A stretch of 64,000 bases of DNA from Iris pallida. Taxonomy: Eukaryota; Streptophyta; Magnoliopsida; Asparagales; Iridaceae. A program made the position numbers and the translations under genes. Under the pieces are notes generated by a model. That model did not search any database, had not been told where the DNA came from, and worked only from the letters and a program-made list of their open reading frames with translations. This document shows, in pieces, positions 10,101 through 22,437 of the stretch; position 1 is the stretch's first letter, and every line of letters begins with the position of its first letter. The stretch is from assembly GCA_029216955.1 (NCBI GenBank), contig JANAVB010002199.1, positions 15,912,956 through 15,976,955 of the forward strand. Direction: 5' to 3'.

Positions 10101-11313
10101 ATGAAGGAAGCACACCAGTCGCAATATTCCATATATTCTAGAGCTAACAAGATGTATCGGGATATGCATACCATTGTTTGGTGGTTTGGAATGAAGAAAG
10201 ACGTGGCCAGGTATGTTGCTAGATATTTAATTTGTCAACAAATGAAGGCTAGCAGACAGAGACCCGCAGGACTTCTACAGCCACTGGATATTCCGGAGTG
10301 GAAGTGGGAGCACATCACAATGGACTTCGTGTCAGGACTGCCTCGTTCCCAAGGAGGGAAGGACGCCATTTGGGTTATAGTGGACCGACTGACCAAGTCA
10401 GCTCACTTTATCCCCTTCAAAGTTGGTTTATCCACCGAGAAGTTGGTGGCACTATACATGCGACATATCTACCGGATTCATGGAGTACCGATAAGCATTA
10501 TATCTGACCGAGACACTCGTTTTACCTCTCACTCTTGGAAAAGTTTGCATGGCAGCCTGGGGACACAATTGAAGTTCAGCACTGCCTATCACTCCTAGAC
10601 AGATGGACAATCAGAGAGGACAATCCAGACGCCTGAAGACATGCCGAGATTTTACGTCTTGGAGTTTGAAGGGTCTTGGGAAGATCATTTGCACTTGGTA
10701 GAGTTCTCTTACGACAACAGCTACCAAGCCAGCATTGGTATGACCCCATTTGAAGCTCTCTATGGACGTCGTTGCCGTACACCACTTGCATGGGACGACG
10801 TAGGAGAAAGAGTACTGCTGGGTCCAGAGATGGTGACTGACGCAGTAGAGAAGGTAAATTTAAGCTTAGAATTGCCCAAGACAGACAGAAGCATTGGGTT
10901 GATAGTAGTCGTCGACCAGTGGAGTTTGAAGAAGGAGATAGCATTTCTGTGAAGTTTTCTCCTTCCAGAGGAACGATCAGTTTTGACGGAGCTGGGAAAT
11001 TGAGGCCAGGTACATCAGGCCATTTGAAGTTTTAAGACAAGTTGGAAAAGTAGCGTACTGGTTAGCTCTACCAGCTAATCTTGAGAGTGTGCACAACGTC
11101 TTCTACGTATCACAGCTCAGACGCTACATTCTGGATCCGAGTCACATTTTGGATAATTCAGAGCTGAAGATTGGACTCAACCTTTCAGTGCCAGAGAAAC
11201 CAGTAGCAAGCGTAGTCAGAGGTGAGAAGAAGATCAAAAAATTGAGCCATCACATAACTCCTATTACTTATCCTTTCGTTCTAAACTTGACTGATGCTGC
11301 TAAGTTAGCCTAG
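10101..11313 (+). pseudogene. Element 1 integrase (decayed)
   Basis: It opens with the zinc-binding region ([20 protein letters not shown] ... RYLICQQ), in which two expected zinc ligands are replaced by Tyr. The core follows: [13 protein letters not shown] (first Asp), [22 protein letters not shown] (second Asp), then a TAG directly before TDGQSERT (catalytic Glu). Next comes FEALYGRRCRTPL. Further frame changes lead to the GPY/F-like tail (FEVLRQVGKVAYWL, HNVFYVSQLRRYI). A chromodomain would be expected after this in the Tekay lineage; the frame ends at 11313 with no convincing chromodomain. The protein cannot be active. Confidence 0.9.
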
Positions 11314-11590
11314 TTTTGCAAGCTATTTCTTTATCAAGCTTGATCATGACAGTATTTTATTGGGTGCACCCACTAATATATTGTCTAAATCAGGACCGGT
11401 GCATGATGGTCTGATCAACCTCGTGTACTTTGGTTCGCTTTATATTTTTCGGCATGGATGATATCATGAATAAAACTTGTCCCTAAACCGTCTCATCCAC
11501 GACTGCCTTGGAAATTTTTATTGTTGGACCTGAGTTACGGGCGTAGTACCCGTACCTGTTTGATTTGAGTTTACCCCTAACCCTGCCTTT

Positions 11591-11625
11591 AATTTCGAGG
11601 ACGAAATTTTCTAAGGAGAAAAGAT
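11591..11625 (+). promoter_or_regulatory. Polypurine tract region, element 1
   Basis: AATTTCGAGGACGAAATTTT is followed by AAGGAGAAAAGA immediately before the 3' LTR at 11626. The purine run is the likely plus-strand primer. The TTTCGAGGACGAAA core recurs before the 3' LTRs of elements 3, 4 and 5. Sequence from 11314 to 11590 is noncoding. Confidence 0.75.
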
Positions 11626-13233
11626 TGTGAAACACAGTTTTTGATTTGCAATTTATTATTATTATTATAACATTATTACTATTATTATTATTATTAAATT
11701 GTGGGTTTAAAATTAGTTTCAAATTAATAATCTGGATTTTTGGTTGTTGACCTGACTCGAGCCTGGACCAGTTCGAACCCAACTTCCCGAAACCCATTTG
11801 GAACCTATTCCATTTTATTTGAAAAATCCTGATTTCTTTTTTTTTTAAAAATATATTTTCCTATGTGCTGGTCCACCCGTTGGACCAGCATCTCCCCTCT
11901 CCCCCTCATTTTCCTCTCCTACTCTCACTCCCATCCTTTTCCCCTCCCTATTTTTCCTCAGCCACTCTCCCATTTAAACACAAGTTCACCAACACCACTC
12001 CCAAACAGCAACTTCCCACACCCCACAAAACTCCCCACCACTCAAAGTCTCCTTTTCTCATACTCCCCTCTCCCAAACCTCTTTCCAACTCCAGAGCAAA
12101 CTCCCCAATCACAAACCCTCCCCGAGTCCCCTCCCGGCCATCCGTGCCGACCCGCTGGACCCCGATCCGCCCAGCGCCTTCCCTCCGGCCGACTCCCGGC
12201 CAACCCGCGTGCTGCCCCGACATCCCTGCGACCGCCCGCGTCCGCCAACCTCAGCGCTCGCCCCGATCCGACGCGCCCGTCCATCGGAGCCCCGACCGGC
12301 CCCGCAGCTCGCGGCCAGCCTTCCGCGGTGCCCCTCTCGGCCGCCACCAGCGCACGCCACTGGCCCCGCGCCGTGCCCTAGGCGACCCCGCTCTGTTCCA
12401 GCACTCCGTATCTCCTGGCTACTTCCCTGGAGGTTCTGCACTTTCCTACGGCTTTCCGTTCTTGGGCAGAAGCTGGTTTCCGATTTCGGACGCTGTTCCG
12501 GGTTTACGTTGCTGCTCGGATCTCTATTATTTTTTTAATTTGCATCTGAGAGCTCTAGCCGAGCAACCCAGGGTATAACTCCTCTGTCCCATCCCATTTT
12601 TGTTTGTCTATGATGAGATTGGTCCCCAAATGTCTATGATGAGATTGGTTCCCGAATCCCTCCCGGGAATTCGATTTTTAGCAACGTCACAACTCCGGAT
12701 TTTTTGGAGATGTTTTGTGATATTCTGTGTTCATTTCGGACCTTTTCGAAATATATTTTCGAGATTTTAGGCGCTGTGATTTCCGAATTCATTTCGGTAA
12801 TTCCCGAAACTATATTTCGGGTATCCGATTGAGATTCGAGAATTATTTTGTGAATTTAATTGTGGTGTAAAATGGTTTGAAATTGAATTCTGGGTGTTTC
12901 CTGGTTTGGGACTTTTTATAAATGGTGTTTATGGCACATTTCCCAATTTTTGGGTTGACCGAAAATAGAAGAAGTGCTGCCGGATTTTTCTATAAAATTT
13001 AACTATATAATATTAAAATGGTTTTAAAAAATAGTTTTTCGGAAAAGGATAATATTTTGGATTTTTAGGCGACGACCGTATTGGTCAATGGGCTCTGGCT
13101 AAGTGCAAACGAAACCGGTTTCGTCCGGACGTTGAGGCAATTAGCCTATATGATGATTGGACCAATATCTGAGACTCATTATTAATTTATTTTTAATTAT
13201 TAGTTTATTTATAATTAAATTGTATGGGAGATT
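11626..13233 (+). repeat. Element 1 3' LTR, left part
   Basis: Homologous to 4466-6057. It has a 27-bp tandem duplication near 12606-12655 (unit beginning TGTCTATGATGAGATTGG) that the 5' LTR lacks, and a few small indels in the GC-rich block. It stops at 13233, where the 5-bp AGATT target of element 2 (13229-13233) ends. Confidence 0.9.
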
Positions 13234-14956
13234 TGTCACGTCCCAGAACCAAAATACTGGAGAGCGGGGGTGGACATAGCCAGCTACGTATAATGAAATG
13301 GAATCCATCTCACTATACGGTCACGGCTGTCTAGAAATATGAGGGTTTATCTACAAGCCAACAGTCTCTTAAGGTCAGAAATTATCCTATTGTCTCAATC
13401 TCAACCAACTAATAATAATCACAAGATATCAGATCACCAAATATACAATTGTAAGGCGTCCCAAACATTACATATCTAGATGATCATGAAGCTAGTCGTA
13501 CAAAATGTAGGGACTAGCAAGAGTTAAGTCATACATGATCAACCTCGAGTTGCCAATCATGATTACAGCCCGTAGGCAGACAGAAGTAAAGTGCATCGAG
13601 CTAACAAGTGCTCGTCGAGTAAACGCCTCAAAATAATAATTTTACAATAAAGTGGGCAAGACAAAAAGGAAAACCCACTCTTGGCCCGGGTTCCGTCTAG
13701 TGTTCACCATTGGGCTGGAAGCTTGGTAGATCCTCGGGAGCTGCTCCAAAATCTGGCCACACAAAACCAGCTGGGTCAACCCCAGAAAGAGCAAGTGCCA
13801 CAAGGGGGCCACGAAATAAGAACAAAAGTCAGCAATCAGCACAAAAATATAATTACATAATAAGAGACAGTAATTTAAGAAAAGCATGATAGGTGAATAT
13901 AAAAGACAATCTTGTACATAATCGATAAAAGACAGAGCATATGGAAAGCATGACAGGATGATATACGATGAGATAACCATGGAACTATTCAGATAACCAG
14001 GTTACAACCCGTAGACCAAACAAGGACCGAGGTTGTAACCCTTCGTCTGAACAGAACTTGGTTTCTCCCACCATTTATCGGCAAGGTAAATATAAGAAAT
14101 CTGGTCATGCAATTACTCATGATATAGAATTAAGATAAAGCACGAGTAAGCGTGTCATGTCAGAAATTGTACAGGATCAGGACAAGACAAGGCTGGACTA
14201 GACTCCATCCAATCAATCACGGCCAAGCAATAAATACGGCTTGCTACTTTAACTAGCTAGGGTTATCACAAACCTAATTACTAACAAGATGCAATGAGAA
14301 TTCCAAGTCCGGTTACCTGTTTTTACTACCTGAGTGATCCCAGCAAGAAAAAGAAAAGATAGCAGGATATAGCAGACACTGTAACACCCAGTTTTCCAGA
14401 TGAGGGTATTTTTGAAATTTTATAATTATAATTATTATTTATTGATATTTACTTCACATGGTGATTTTTGGTGATTTTCAATTATTTTTAAACTATTTAA
14501 AAACTGGTTTAAGTCATGACTTGTGATTTTGATGTGCTGCTAGTGAAACCTGAGAGACTGCATGACCTAGAGCCTAACCACGTCATTAGGATGATTTAAT
14601 TGTTATTTTTAGCCTAGGGATATTTTGGTCATTTTGACTTATTTAATTTATTTGGTGATTTGTTGAATTGGTGAATTTCTGGTTGACTTGACTTGTTGAG
14701 ACCTAGTGAGCTAGCCTAGAAGCTAACCCTAGCCATGGTGACCCTAGTCTAACTTAGGTTAACCCATTTTTAGTCATTAGAAACTAATTTTAGAATGAGG
14801 GGATTTGGTTTAGTGCATTTAAGTCATGGTTCATGGTTTCATGAAATGACTTATGGCTAAATGATTTATTTTGATCATGACTTGGCCCATGGCCCATAAC
14901 TAGAAGCCCTAACCCTAAACAAACCCTAAATGACCAGCCATAGGGATCCCTACCCT

Positions 14957-14964
14957 ATATAAAC
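14957..14964 (+). promoter_or_regulatory. TATA box in element 3 5' LTR
   Basis: TATATAAA within CCCTATATAAACAC. It is likely the LTR promoter, with the transcript starting near 14990. The same box is at 29039-29046 in the 3' LTR. Confidence 0.6.
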
Positions 14965-15324
14965 ACTTATTCTCTAGGGCTTGCCTCCTTCTTTCATTCA
15001 TTTCAACATTGGAGAAGGAAAGGTATTGTCCCTCTTGCAAAAATCCCCATAAATCCATTTTAATTCCTTTTTGATCCTAGTTTCTTGCATTAGAACCTAA
15101 CACTCTCCTATTTTCTGATTTCTGAGTTTAATCACAGCCTTGGGTCAATTTGGAGCTTATGGCACCAAGAGGAAGAATCCCCCATTTGAGGCTTTTCCAA
15201 GCTTTTTGCACACATAGGTAAAACCCCTTAAATTGATTCAAACTTCAGTTTTCTTTGCATGTAGGACTAGATCTAGGAGTCCCCTAGGTGTCCCTGAAAT
15301 TTGGGTGATTTTCGTGTCAGTTTG

Positions 15325-15572
15325 GTGTCCGTATCGGACACGTGTCGTAGTATTGTGTAGGTGTTCGATAGAATGCCTCAATAGATTGAATGTTATTGTT
15401 TTTCAAAACAAATTATATATTTGGATAGCTCTGGATGTGTACATTACTTATGTTGATCACTGAGTTGGTTTTTTTTGCACTTTTCGTGTCCAAATCGGAC
15501 ACGCACCGCACGTACGACACTGTGCACTGGCCTCGTGCGGCTGTCCTGCTGCACGAGTGTCCTAGCGGACAC
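15325..15572 (+). repeat. Three GTGTCC-n-GGACAC dyads
   Basis: Perfect short inverted repeats lie at 15325-15341 (GTGTCCGTATCGGACAC), 15486-15502 (GTGTCCAAATCGGACAC) and 15557-15572 (GTGTCCTAGCGGACAC). More single GGACAC and CGACAC boxes follow to about 15960. They are present in both LTRs of element 3, downstream of the TATA box. Confidence 0.75.
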
Positions 15573-17884
15573 GACACAGCACCCCGACACATGGAATTTG
15601 GTGTGTGGGTGCGGGCAATGACTGACAGCACGCTCACCAATTTTGAGGCGACTTCGTCGAGTGGTTTGTGAGAAATCTCACTCGCACGGGTCGGTACCTG
15701 TCGTGCACGCGCGCAGGAAGTGCGTCTGATACGCATCGATTTCCTTGGACACGGTTTGTTTGGACACAATGCAGACACTTCATCATGAAGCCCTACTATG
15801 GGCGAACCCACGTGCACGATCACGAGGCACATGTCGCCTTGTGTCGAGAGCACGAGAGCTCGACACGGCTGCACGAGCCTGTCTGTGCACTGCCATTTCC
15901 TGATTTCTGATACAGTGTAATTCACATTCTAGGACACATTTTATCCTGTTATTTTGGACACGATTGGCTCCCAAGTCATGTGGGATATGTCCCTAATCTA
16001 TGTACACCTAGTTTTCCAAGTTTAGTTCGATTTTGACCTTGAAATTGGTCTCGAACTGTGGTCACTAACAGTTCTCAAATTTTTTTTGTGGTTTGGGTTT
16101 CTTTGATTCACAATTTCCTGAGATTTTATGTATGTTGCTGTTAATTGCCCTGTTTAATTCAAACACATATGTATTAGTTTACGCAAGATGGGGTTACAAT
16201 TTGTGTAAGAGAATTGGGTTTCGAAATTTGTTTTTTTGGATTATTGGTTAATTGATTAGTGAATGCCCTTTTGAACTAAACTTCTGATTTCCTGAGATTA
16301 TTTACCCATCTATGAATCCACAAACTGTCATTCACACACAACCCTGTGGTTTACATTACCAACTGAGATTGTCAGTTAGTTTTCAAAAACCTGAGAATGA
16401 AATTGGAAAGGGTTTTTCCCTTGTTTGAAATCTGAGCTTGAGTGAACTGTTTGGGTTCTCTTGTTCTCAAATTTATAGTTCCCTTTGTGTTCTCAGTTTG
16501 TATTAAGTTATTCTCAGATTTCACTGAGAAATTCATTTCCAGTTTTTATGTTTTGGTTCATTCTTATTCAGATTTCCTCTTCTCTTTTCAAATTACCTTA
16601 TTTCCTTACATTTGGTAGTATTGATAGATAGGTTGATTGTTTAGTTCGAATGGTTATCAAGTATAGAGTTTTTATTTTGTATTTCAGTTCAGAGTTGATG
16701 TTGGCTTGATGATTTAGTAGATGGGGTTTTCGAAATTATGTTGATTTTACTGTTTTAACTGATGTCATTTTAGAACTGTAATGTTATATTCACACACTAC
16801 CCACACCACTGATTTTCACTTGGTCTTGCTTTCAGAATTTCTTGTAAGTTAGCTACTGTTTTTTTTTCCAGTTTTATGCAACTGTATGTGATTTCTTTTA
16901 CTGAGTTTTAATGATAATTATGTGGGGGTTTTGTTTGAGTAGAGGAATTGGGTTTCTAAGTGTTCGTATAGAGGAATGCATATCTATATGTATATATATT
17001 GTTATGTATGTAGGTTGTGAGCCAATGTATTCACTATTTTGGTTTTTCCTTCACTGTTGGATTCCTGAGAGAGTGAGTTTGTGTCGTACGGCAGTAGGAA
17101 TAAGGAGTGAGGGTTATGTAGGTGTCAGTTATGAGAGAGGTCATTTGGCCATAGGTGTTTTCTTGTGTGTGCCTTATAGATGTAGATTGGTGAATGGGTT
17201 GGGGCTCGGGAAGGGCCTAACCTCTGCTCTTTTATGCAGAGCCTTGGAGGCCTGTGCACCTGGACTGCACAGCAGGAATTCCCTGGCCCTGGGTTTGGCC
17301 ATGGCTCACTGCATTAGCAGTTGGGAGCAAAGCTATTGGCTCTGACCACAGAATAGTAGAATATCAGGATTGTTAATGTGGCAGTAGAGTGCCTTGAAGA
17401 TTGGTTAGATTGAGTTGGTTTAGGCTTGCTTGCCTTGCCTTCATTAATTTACCTTGGCTGAGCATTTCATTAGGCCATTGGCCATTTGGCAAGGTGATAC
17501 CTTGTGTGGTAGTAGCAATAGACCCTTAGGTTCAGTCCTAGGACTTGAGTACAAATAGACATGGGGATTTGAGAGTATAGGGGCATATCAGAGATGTGTG
17601 GAGTTGAGTTGATTCTTGATTTAATAGTTAACTTAGATGATGTATGTTGGTTAGCTAAGATGTAATATCTGATATTAGATATTTAGATATGGTATTCTTA
17701 TAGTTACATATATAGGTGTATAGGTATGGGGATTCATGTGACTTGTGTGCAGAAGAGGGTAGCAGTAGATAGCAGTTTGCCTTGACTTTGCATTGCATAG
17801 CAGCAGCAGGCATGCCTTGTTTTGGCTTGCAAATGCTTGGCAGCAGCAGCAGGTTGCCTTGTTCTATGGCTGTCCCCTTTTGAT

Positions 17885-20247
17885 TGTAGTGCCCCGTCCC
17901 GCTCAGTCAATCGGAGGAATCGAAATGCCGACGGCGTTCGGACTTAGCCTTACAACGGCGACTCTAAGATATCTCGGTCAAGGCGACCGCTCGCTCAGGT
18001 GGGGTAGTTTCGGTGAACTTGCCTCGTCTTTGCCTTCACATAATAATACGCATGTTTTCAACTTGCACAAGTAGGCTTAATAATAAAAGAGATGAATCCA
18101 CATAGCTAAGGGAATAATCCCGATGGATCGAAATGAGTTAGAACATGGAAAACGTCCCACGGACGGCTTAGAGTTGGTGCACGGCGTGCTTTGAAAATGA
18201 CACTCGATCCTTCGTTCCGTGGCTTGGAAGAAGAAAAGTTGGTCTTTGACACAAAGTTATGAAATAGCCTAAGTCATAGGCGTCGCCTGCGTGAATGCTT
18301 GTTAAAGCATGCACGTTTCCATAATGCAAGGCTTGGCATAGCCTTTGCTCGTCCCTTGAGTCAAGTTATAGGCTCGATTAAGTTAGGCAAAGTTACGCCG
18401 ATCAACCGAAGTCATTTCTAGTGCTGTCCCGCTCTTTCTGCGGTTGTCAAGTTAAATAGTCCCACGATCCCAAGGCCCGTCATATGAAGTATGACTTGGG
18501 CGATAGCGTCGCGTGTATCGGAAGTCGGATTGAGACACGATGGCACGGTCCTAGAGTTTTAAAGCACGGGCCACGGTTGATTTATTGAGTTTAGAAAGTG
18601 TTGTGAATAGTTGTTTTTGAGTTGAGTAAAATGATAGGGCAAGAAAGAAGTATGCTCGCGGCTACATGTCGGCGAGACGGTCGCATAAGAAAGAAATATT
18701 GATCTTGGCCCTGAAAGAGATAGTAACACTAAGAGGTAGCATGATTGTGTGAGACGTCAGTTTGTGTCGAGTCTTGCATGGTCATTGGACAACTCGTCGA
18801 CGAAGTGAGAGTTTCCCCGCACGGCAACCCGAGGCCTCGGGACCGCTGCGGGCATTGGGAAACAAACAACTTGTCGACAAGGTGAGAGTTTCCCCGCACG
18901 GCAACCCGAGGCCACGGGACCGCTGCGGGCATTGGGAAACAATTAATTTAGCTGTGCTTTTGGCACGGGTTAGGCGGGGACTTGCAGCGGGGCTAGCTAC
19001 CTTGCGCTGAAAGGGGCGCCCGTCTAAAAAAAGCTAAGAGAAGTCCACGATGACTCTAGGAGTCAGTGACCAAATCATATAGATGAGTCGGCATGGCGAA
19101 AATCCGCATGGGTGCCTTTGGATTGAGTTGAGTTGTTGAATGTGGGTACAAGTTAGAATACAATGTTTGGGCTTAAGAATGAATACAACATAGGCGACGT
19201 GCTTCGGCACGAGATGTGGCATCGAGTTCTGAGTTGTCGGCGTATAAGTTTGCATAAGTTGGTTGAGTCGTTTGAGTTTAAGTCGGGAAACCGCCGCAAG
19301 GCAAAGTTGGTTGAGTGACACTAACATTCAAAAGTCTTGATTGGGTCAGTTGGTGGTCAAAGTAGTAAGGGCCGCGAGGCGGCGATATGGTTAAGTCTCA
19401 CTGAATTGCGAGGCATGGTCTCAATATGGATTTCGTAGCACGGTCACATGGAAAAGGAGTCTATCATGTAGCTGCGTCTCTGATTTTGGCCGTAAGGCAA
19501 ACGCGACTCGATAGGTTAACGTTGTTGGCACGAGAAGTGGTCTAGGGACAAAGTATGAGTTAACGTTGACATTGCAAGCACGGGATGGTTTTGATACACA
19601 AGTTGCGCTAAGGCGCCGGTCCTAAAACTCATCCTAAGGCAAGAGTAGAAAGACAATCATAAAGGGGACTATGTTGCACAAAGTAAAGTAAATGTATTGG
19701 TTTTGTATGGGTGGGCGAGGAGCTCACTCCACCAGTACAGTTGAGTACTGACACCCACATAGTTTACATGTGCAGGCACAGGTAGAAGCTCGTGGCGCGG
19801 AGCTCGCTTGGATGCATCGAGGCACGGAGTTCCTTGGCGATTCGAAGCGTACGGCCGCATGGAGAAAAGACTTATACGGGACATAATGTATGGACATCGC
19901 CTTCCGAAGCTTCCGCTGGATCAAGACTTGTAATTGAGAGATGAGAGAGAGCTGAGTGAACTTGTAAAATGTGAGAAGAGTGAGCTTGAGTGATTGTAAT
20001 ATTGGCCTTGCGCCTCCAATGTAACCTTTGTTCAATATCAAATAAGAGCTTCTTTTGAGTAACTTGTGTTTTGTTCTAAAATTCTGCTGCTATAATTCAA
20101 TGTCTCTGCTTGGGACTTCTGTGCGCGACCCCGTCGCAGCCGCTGAAATCGGCCGTTATGGAACCCGCCTTGCACGAGCGCAATTTAGGCTCGTGCGACA
20201 TCACGCCTTAGCGAGGACGATCGCTCCTACGGGAGCGGGGCGTGACA
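17885..20247 (+). repeat. Element 4 5' LTR (2363 bp)
   Basis: Pairs with 22438-24800. Inside, a unit of about 74 bp is tandemly duplicated (18790-18862 and 18866-18939), each copy starting with a GTCGAC core and containing CCCCGCACGGCAACCCGAGG. Near the end is GCTCCTACGGGAGC, a 5-bp-stem hairpin just before GGGGCGTGACA. Confidence 0.92.
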
Positions 20248-20250
20248 TAA

Positions 20251-20262
20251 TGGTATCAGAGC
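20251..20262 (+). promoter_or_regulatory. Primer-binding site for initiator tRNA-Met, element 4
   Basis: TGGTATCAGAGC, complementary to the 3' end of plant initiator tRNA-Met, starts 3 nt after the LTR end at 20247. This is the standard primer site of many plant LTR retrotransposons and fixes the element as plus-oriented. Confidence 0.93.
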
Positions 20263-22402
20263 ACGGCTTTACGTCCTTGGACTATCGATTGAATTCTTTA
20301 ACTCTGCTGTTTTTGCAAACTCTGAATTATGCTTCCGCAAGTTGATATCGTTGGTGCGCTCTCTCTCAATTATCCCACAGGATGTCCATACAATAAGTCT
20401 ATCTATTTTGCAAAACGTAGGAGAACAGTTTTTGACAACAAAACAAAAGATGGTTCGCGCAAGCACGGTTGGCTAAGTCGGGCTGGGTATATACACCAAA
20501 GTTGTGTCGACCTTAGAAAAGTCGAGTACGGAAATTGAACAGCGTCGGACGAGAATGAGTTGAACTCGATTGAGTAAAGTGAGTCGACTATCGATAGGGG
20601 TGCTAACGAGCGACGATAACGTCGATGAGATATAGATGAGCGTGCTTGAAATTAGAGGAATGGTTCGAACGAGATTCAAAAAAGTCGATTTTGATTCGAA
20701 TGATAAGTTGAGGATTTGTTGAATGACTTCATCCCTGAGTGGTGTATGCGGTAGCCTCAGGGATGTCGATCGATTGATAAAGGAATGATGCAAATTGAGG
20801 AAATACGTTAGTCGATGACTTAAGATAAACGGATGAACGATACGTGAAATTGGTTTGAGGAAAATCGATGTTGTGAATGATTCGAGGGATGATGATCGAA
20901 CTTGAATTTGAATGTCGAGGAGATTATCCAGTCGGACGATAGCATCATTCGCACGACTCAAAATTTGGTTGCAAAAGGAAGATCGTCAGGTTACGCATAT
21001 CGTCGATGGTATTGAGGCGTATCAAAGATCGATATGCGATAACTCGGGGGTACTCTGACTCGGCAAAAGACGATCGTGCAAGTGTTATTGTTCGGTTGGA
21101 TGCTATGCTTAGGATTTTGATCGAGATGAATGTTGGATGAAAATAATTATGTTTTGATGGTTATGCGGATAACCACAACGTCGACAATCTTGTCTTGCGC
21201 GAGTGCAACTCTAGCCTCGCACATGCGTTGCGTCGGATTTGGGGCAATCGTTCCGCGTGAGCGTTGACATGGTGATTCATGTCGCGAGAATGATCGAACT
21301 CGGAAAATCAGGACGCGACAACGTTGATCGTCTCGACTTGTTGGCTTGACACAAAGGTGAATTCGGGGATTTGTAGGACTTGCGATTGATGATTGAATAA
21401 ACTGGAGGATGGAGTAAGTCTAATCCGCGCATCGAGAATGAATTAGTCTAGACACAAAACAAGAGTTACGTCCCGATGAGAATGATTATCTCGCGGGAGC
21501 GTGCATGGTGATTCGTGCCCACCGTGGATAATCTGACTCGCATGAGATCGGGGCGCAACGTATTGTTAAGTCAGATGACCTCGTGATCGAATACGTGAAT
21601 TGGGATGAATGACTTAGGAAATATGAAATGTGAATTATGGTTTAGAGATGAATCGTGTCTTAGCGTGCTTAACTTAGAAGGATTGATAGGCGGATTATGT
21701 CGAATGTGTTTGAAGAAGATAGTCTATGCAAGATGGTTTGTTGAACGAGCGATGTTGATACGTCGTGAAATTTGGTTAAACGTAAGTTGAAGCAGGATGG
21801 CTTTGCTGAATGACTCAGACCCCGTACGACGAATGTTGGGATGTGCGTAGGGAATCGATGCTCGATGTTTAGAAATCGGAGTGATGCGAGCTTGGGTAGA
21901 AAACCCGTACTATCAACTTGGTTTGACCTTAGGATGGGGTCAGTGTTGATATTGTTGTTTAGGAACTATGATTCTAATGCTGACGAATAACCTTAGTCAA
22001 AAGACAGCCTAGCGGTTAGGCAGACGTCCGAGCGCGAAGTGATAGGAGTTACGGAGGCACCACTCGTGAGTCTCGGTTGACATGCATGTATATCATGGAC
22101 GCCCGAATATGTGCACGATCCGACTCGAGTGGTGATGGTGGATTCTCTATCACGAGGCTTGGTTGAAATGCATGTATTTTGGGGACGCCTAAGATATGTG
22201 CACGATCCAACCAAGTGATATGTTGAATCAAGTGAGACTTGAAGAACGGGAAAGTGTCGAGGATTTTGAGATCGTGAGTTTTGAAGAAAAGATTGAGGAT
22301 AGTGCGAGCGTGGCTCGGATTGAGGAAACGCATAGGCGTAGTGTGTGCGAGAGTTCTAGAACGTTGAGTAAAAGTGATAAGTCAATAAGTGTACTCAGTT
22401 AG
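20263..22402 (+). other. Noncoding interior of element 4
   Basis: No frame resembles gag, protease, RT or integrase. The longest frame (20473-20961 minus, 162 codons) has no known motif. A unit of about 66-72 bp with CATGCATGTAT and TGTGCACGATCC occurs twice at 22080-22215. Two tracts (about 21186-21310 and 21470-21560) look like degenerate echoes of the LTR 3' end, with GCGAGTGCAA, CTCGCAC and GTGAGCGTTGACATGGTGATTC. Confidence 0.7.
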
Positions 22403-22437
22403 TTTCGAGGACGAAACTTTTTCTGAGTGGTGTATGA
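22403..22437 (+). promoter_or_regulatory. Polypurine-side motif, element 4
   Basis: TTTCGAGGACGAAACTTTTT followed by CTGAGTGGTGTATGA directly precedes the 3' LTR at 22438. It is the same signature as in elements 1, 3 and 5, though the purine run itself is weak. Confidence 0.65.

Larger units (their letters stand above)
14380..17884 (+). repeat. Element 3 5' LTR, first part
   Basis: Matches 28463-31970 nearly base for base. It contains a TATA box at 14957-14964, a region rich in GTGTCC/GGACAC dyads (15325-15960) and a 144-codon open frame (16911-17345) that is identical in the other LTR but has no recognisable domain. It ends at the TTGAT target (17880-17884) of element 4. Confidence 0.92.

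Noticed and set aside
11089..11313. Chromodomain at the end of element 1 integrase
   Set aside because: The position fits, but the residues after RRYILDPSHIL do not show the chromodomain pattern.
16911..17345. 144-codon frame identical in both element 3 LTRs (also 30994-31428)
   Set aside because: Identity is expected between young LTRs. No domain or family resemblance was seen.
20473..20961. 162-codon minus-strand frame in the element 4 interior
   Set aside because: No motif, opposite to the element's orientation, composition like its surroundings.
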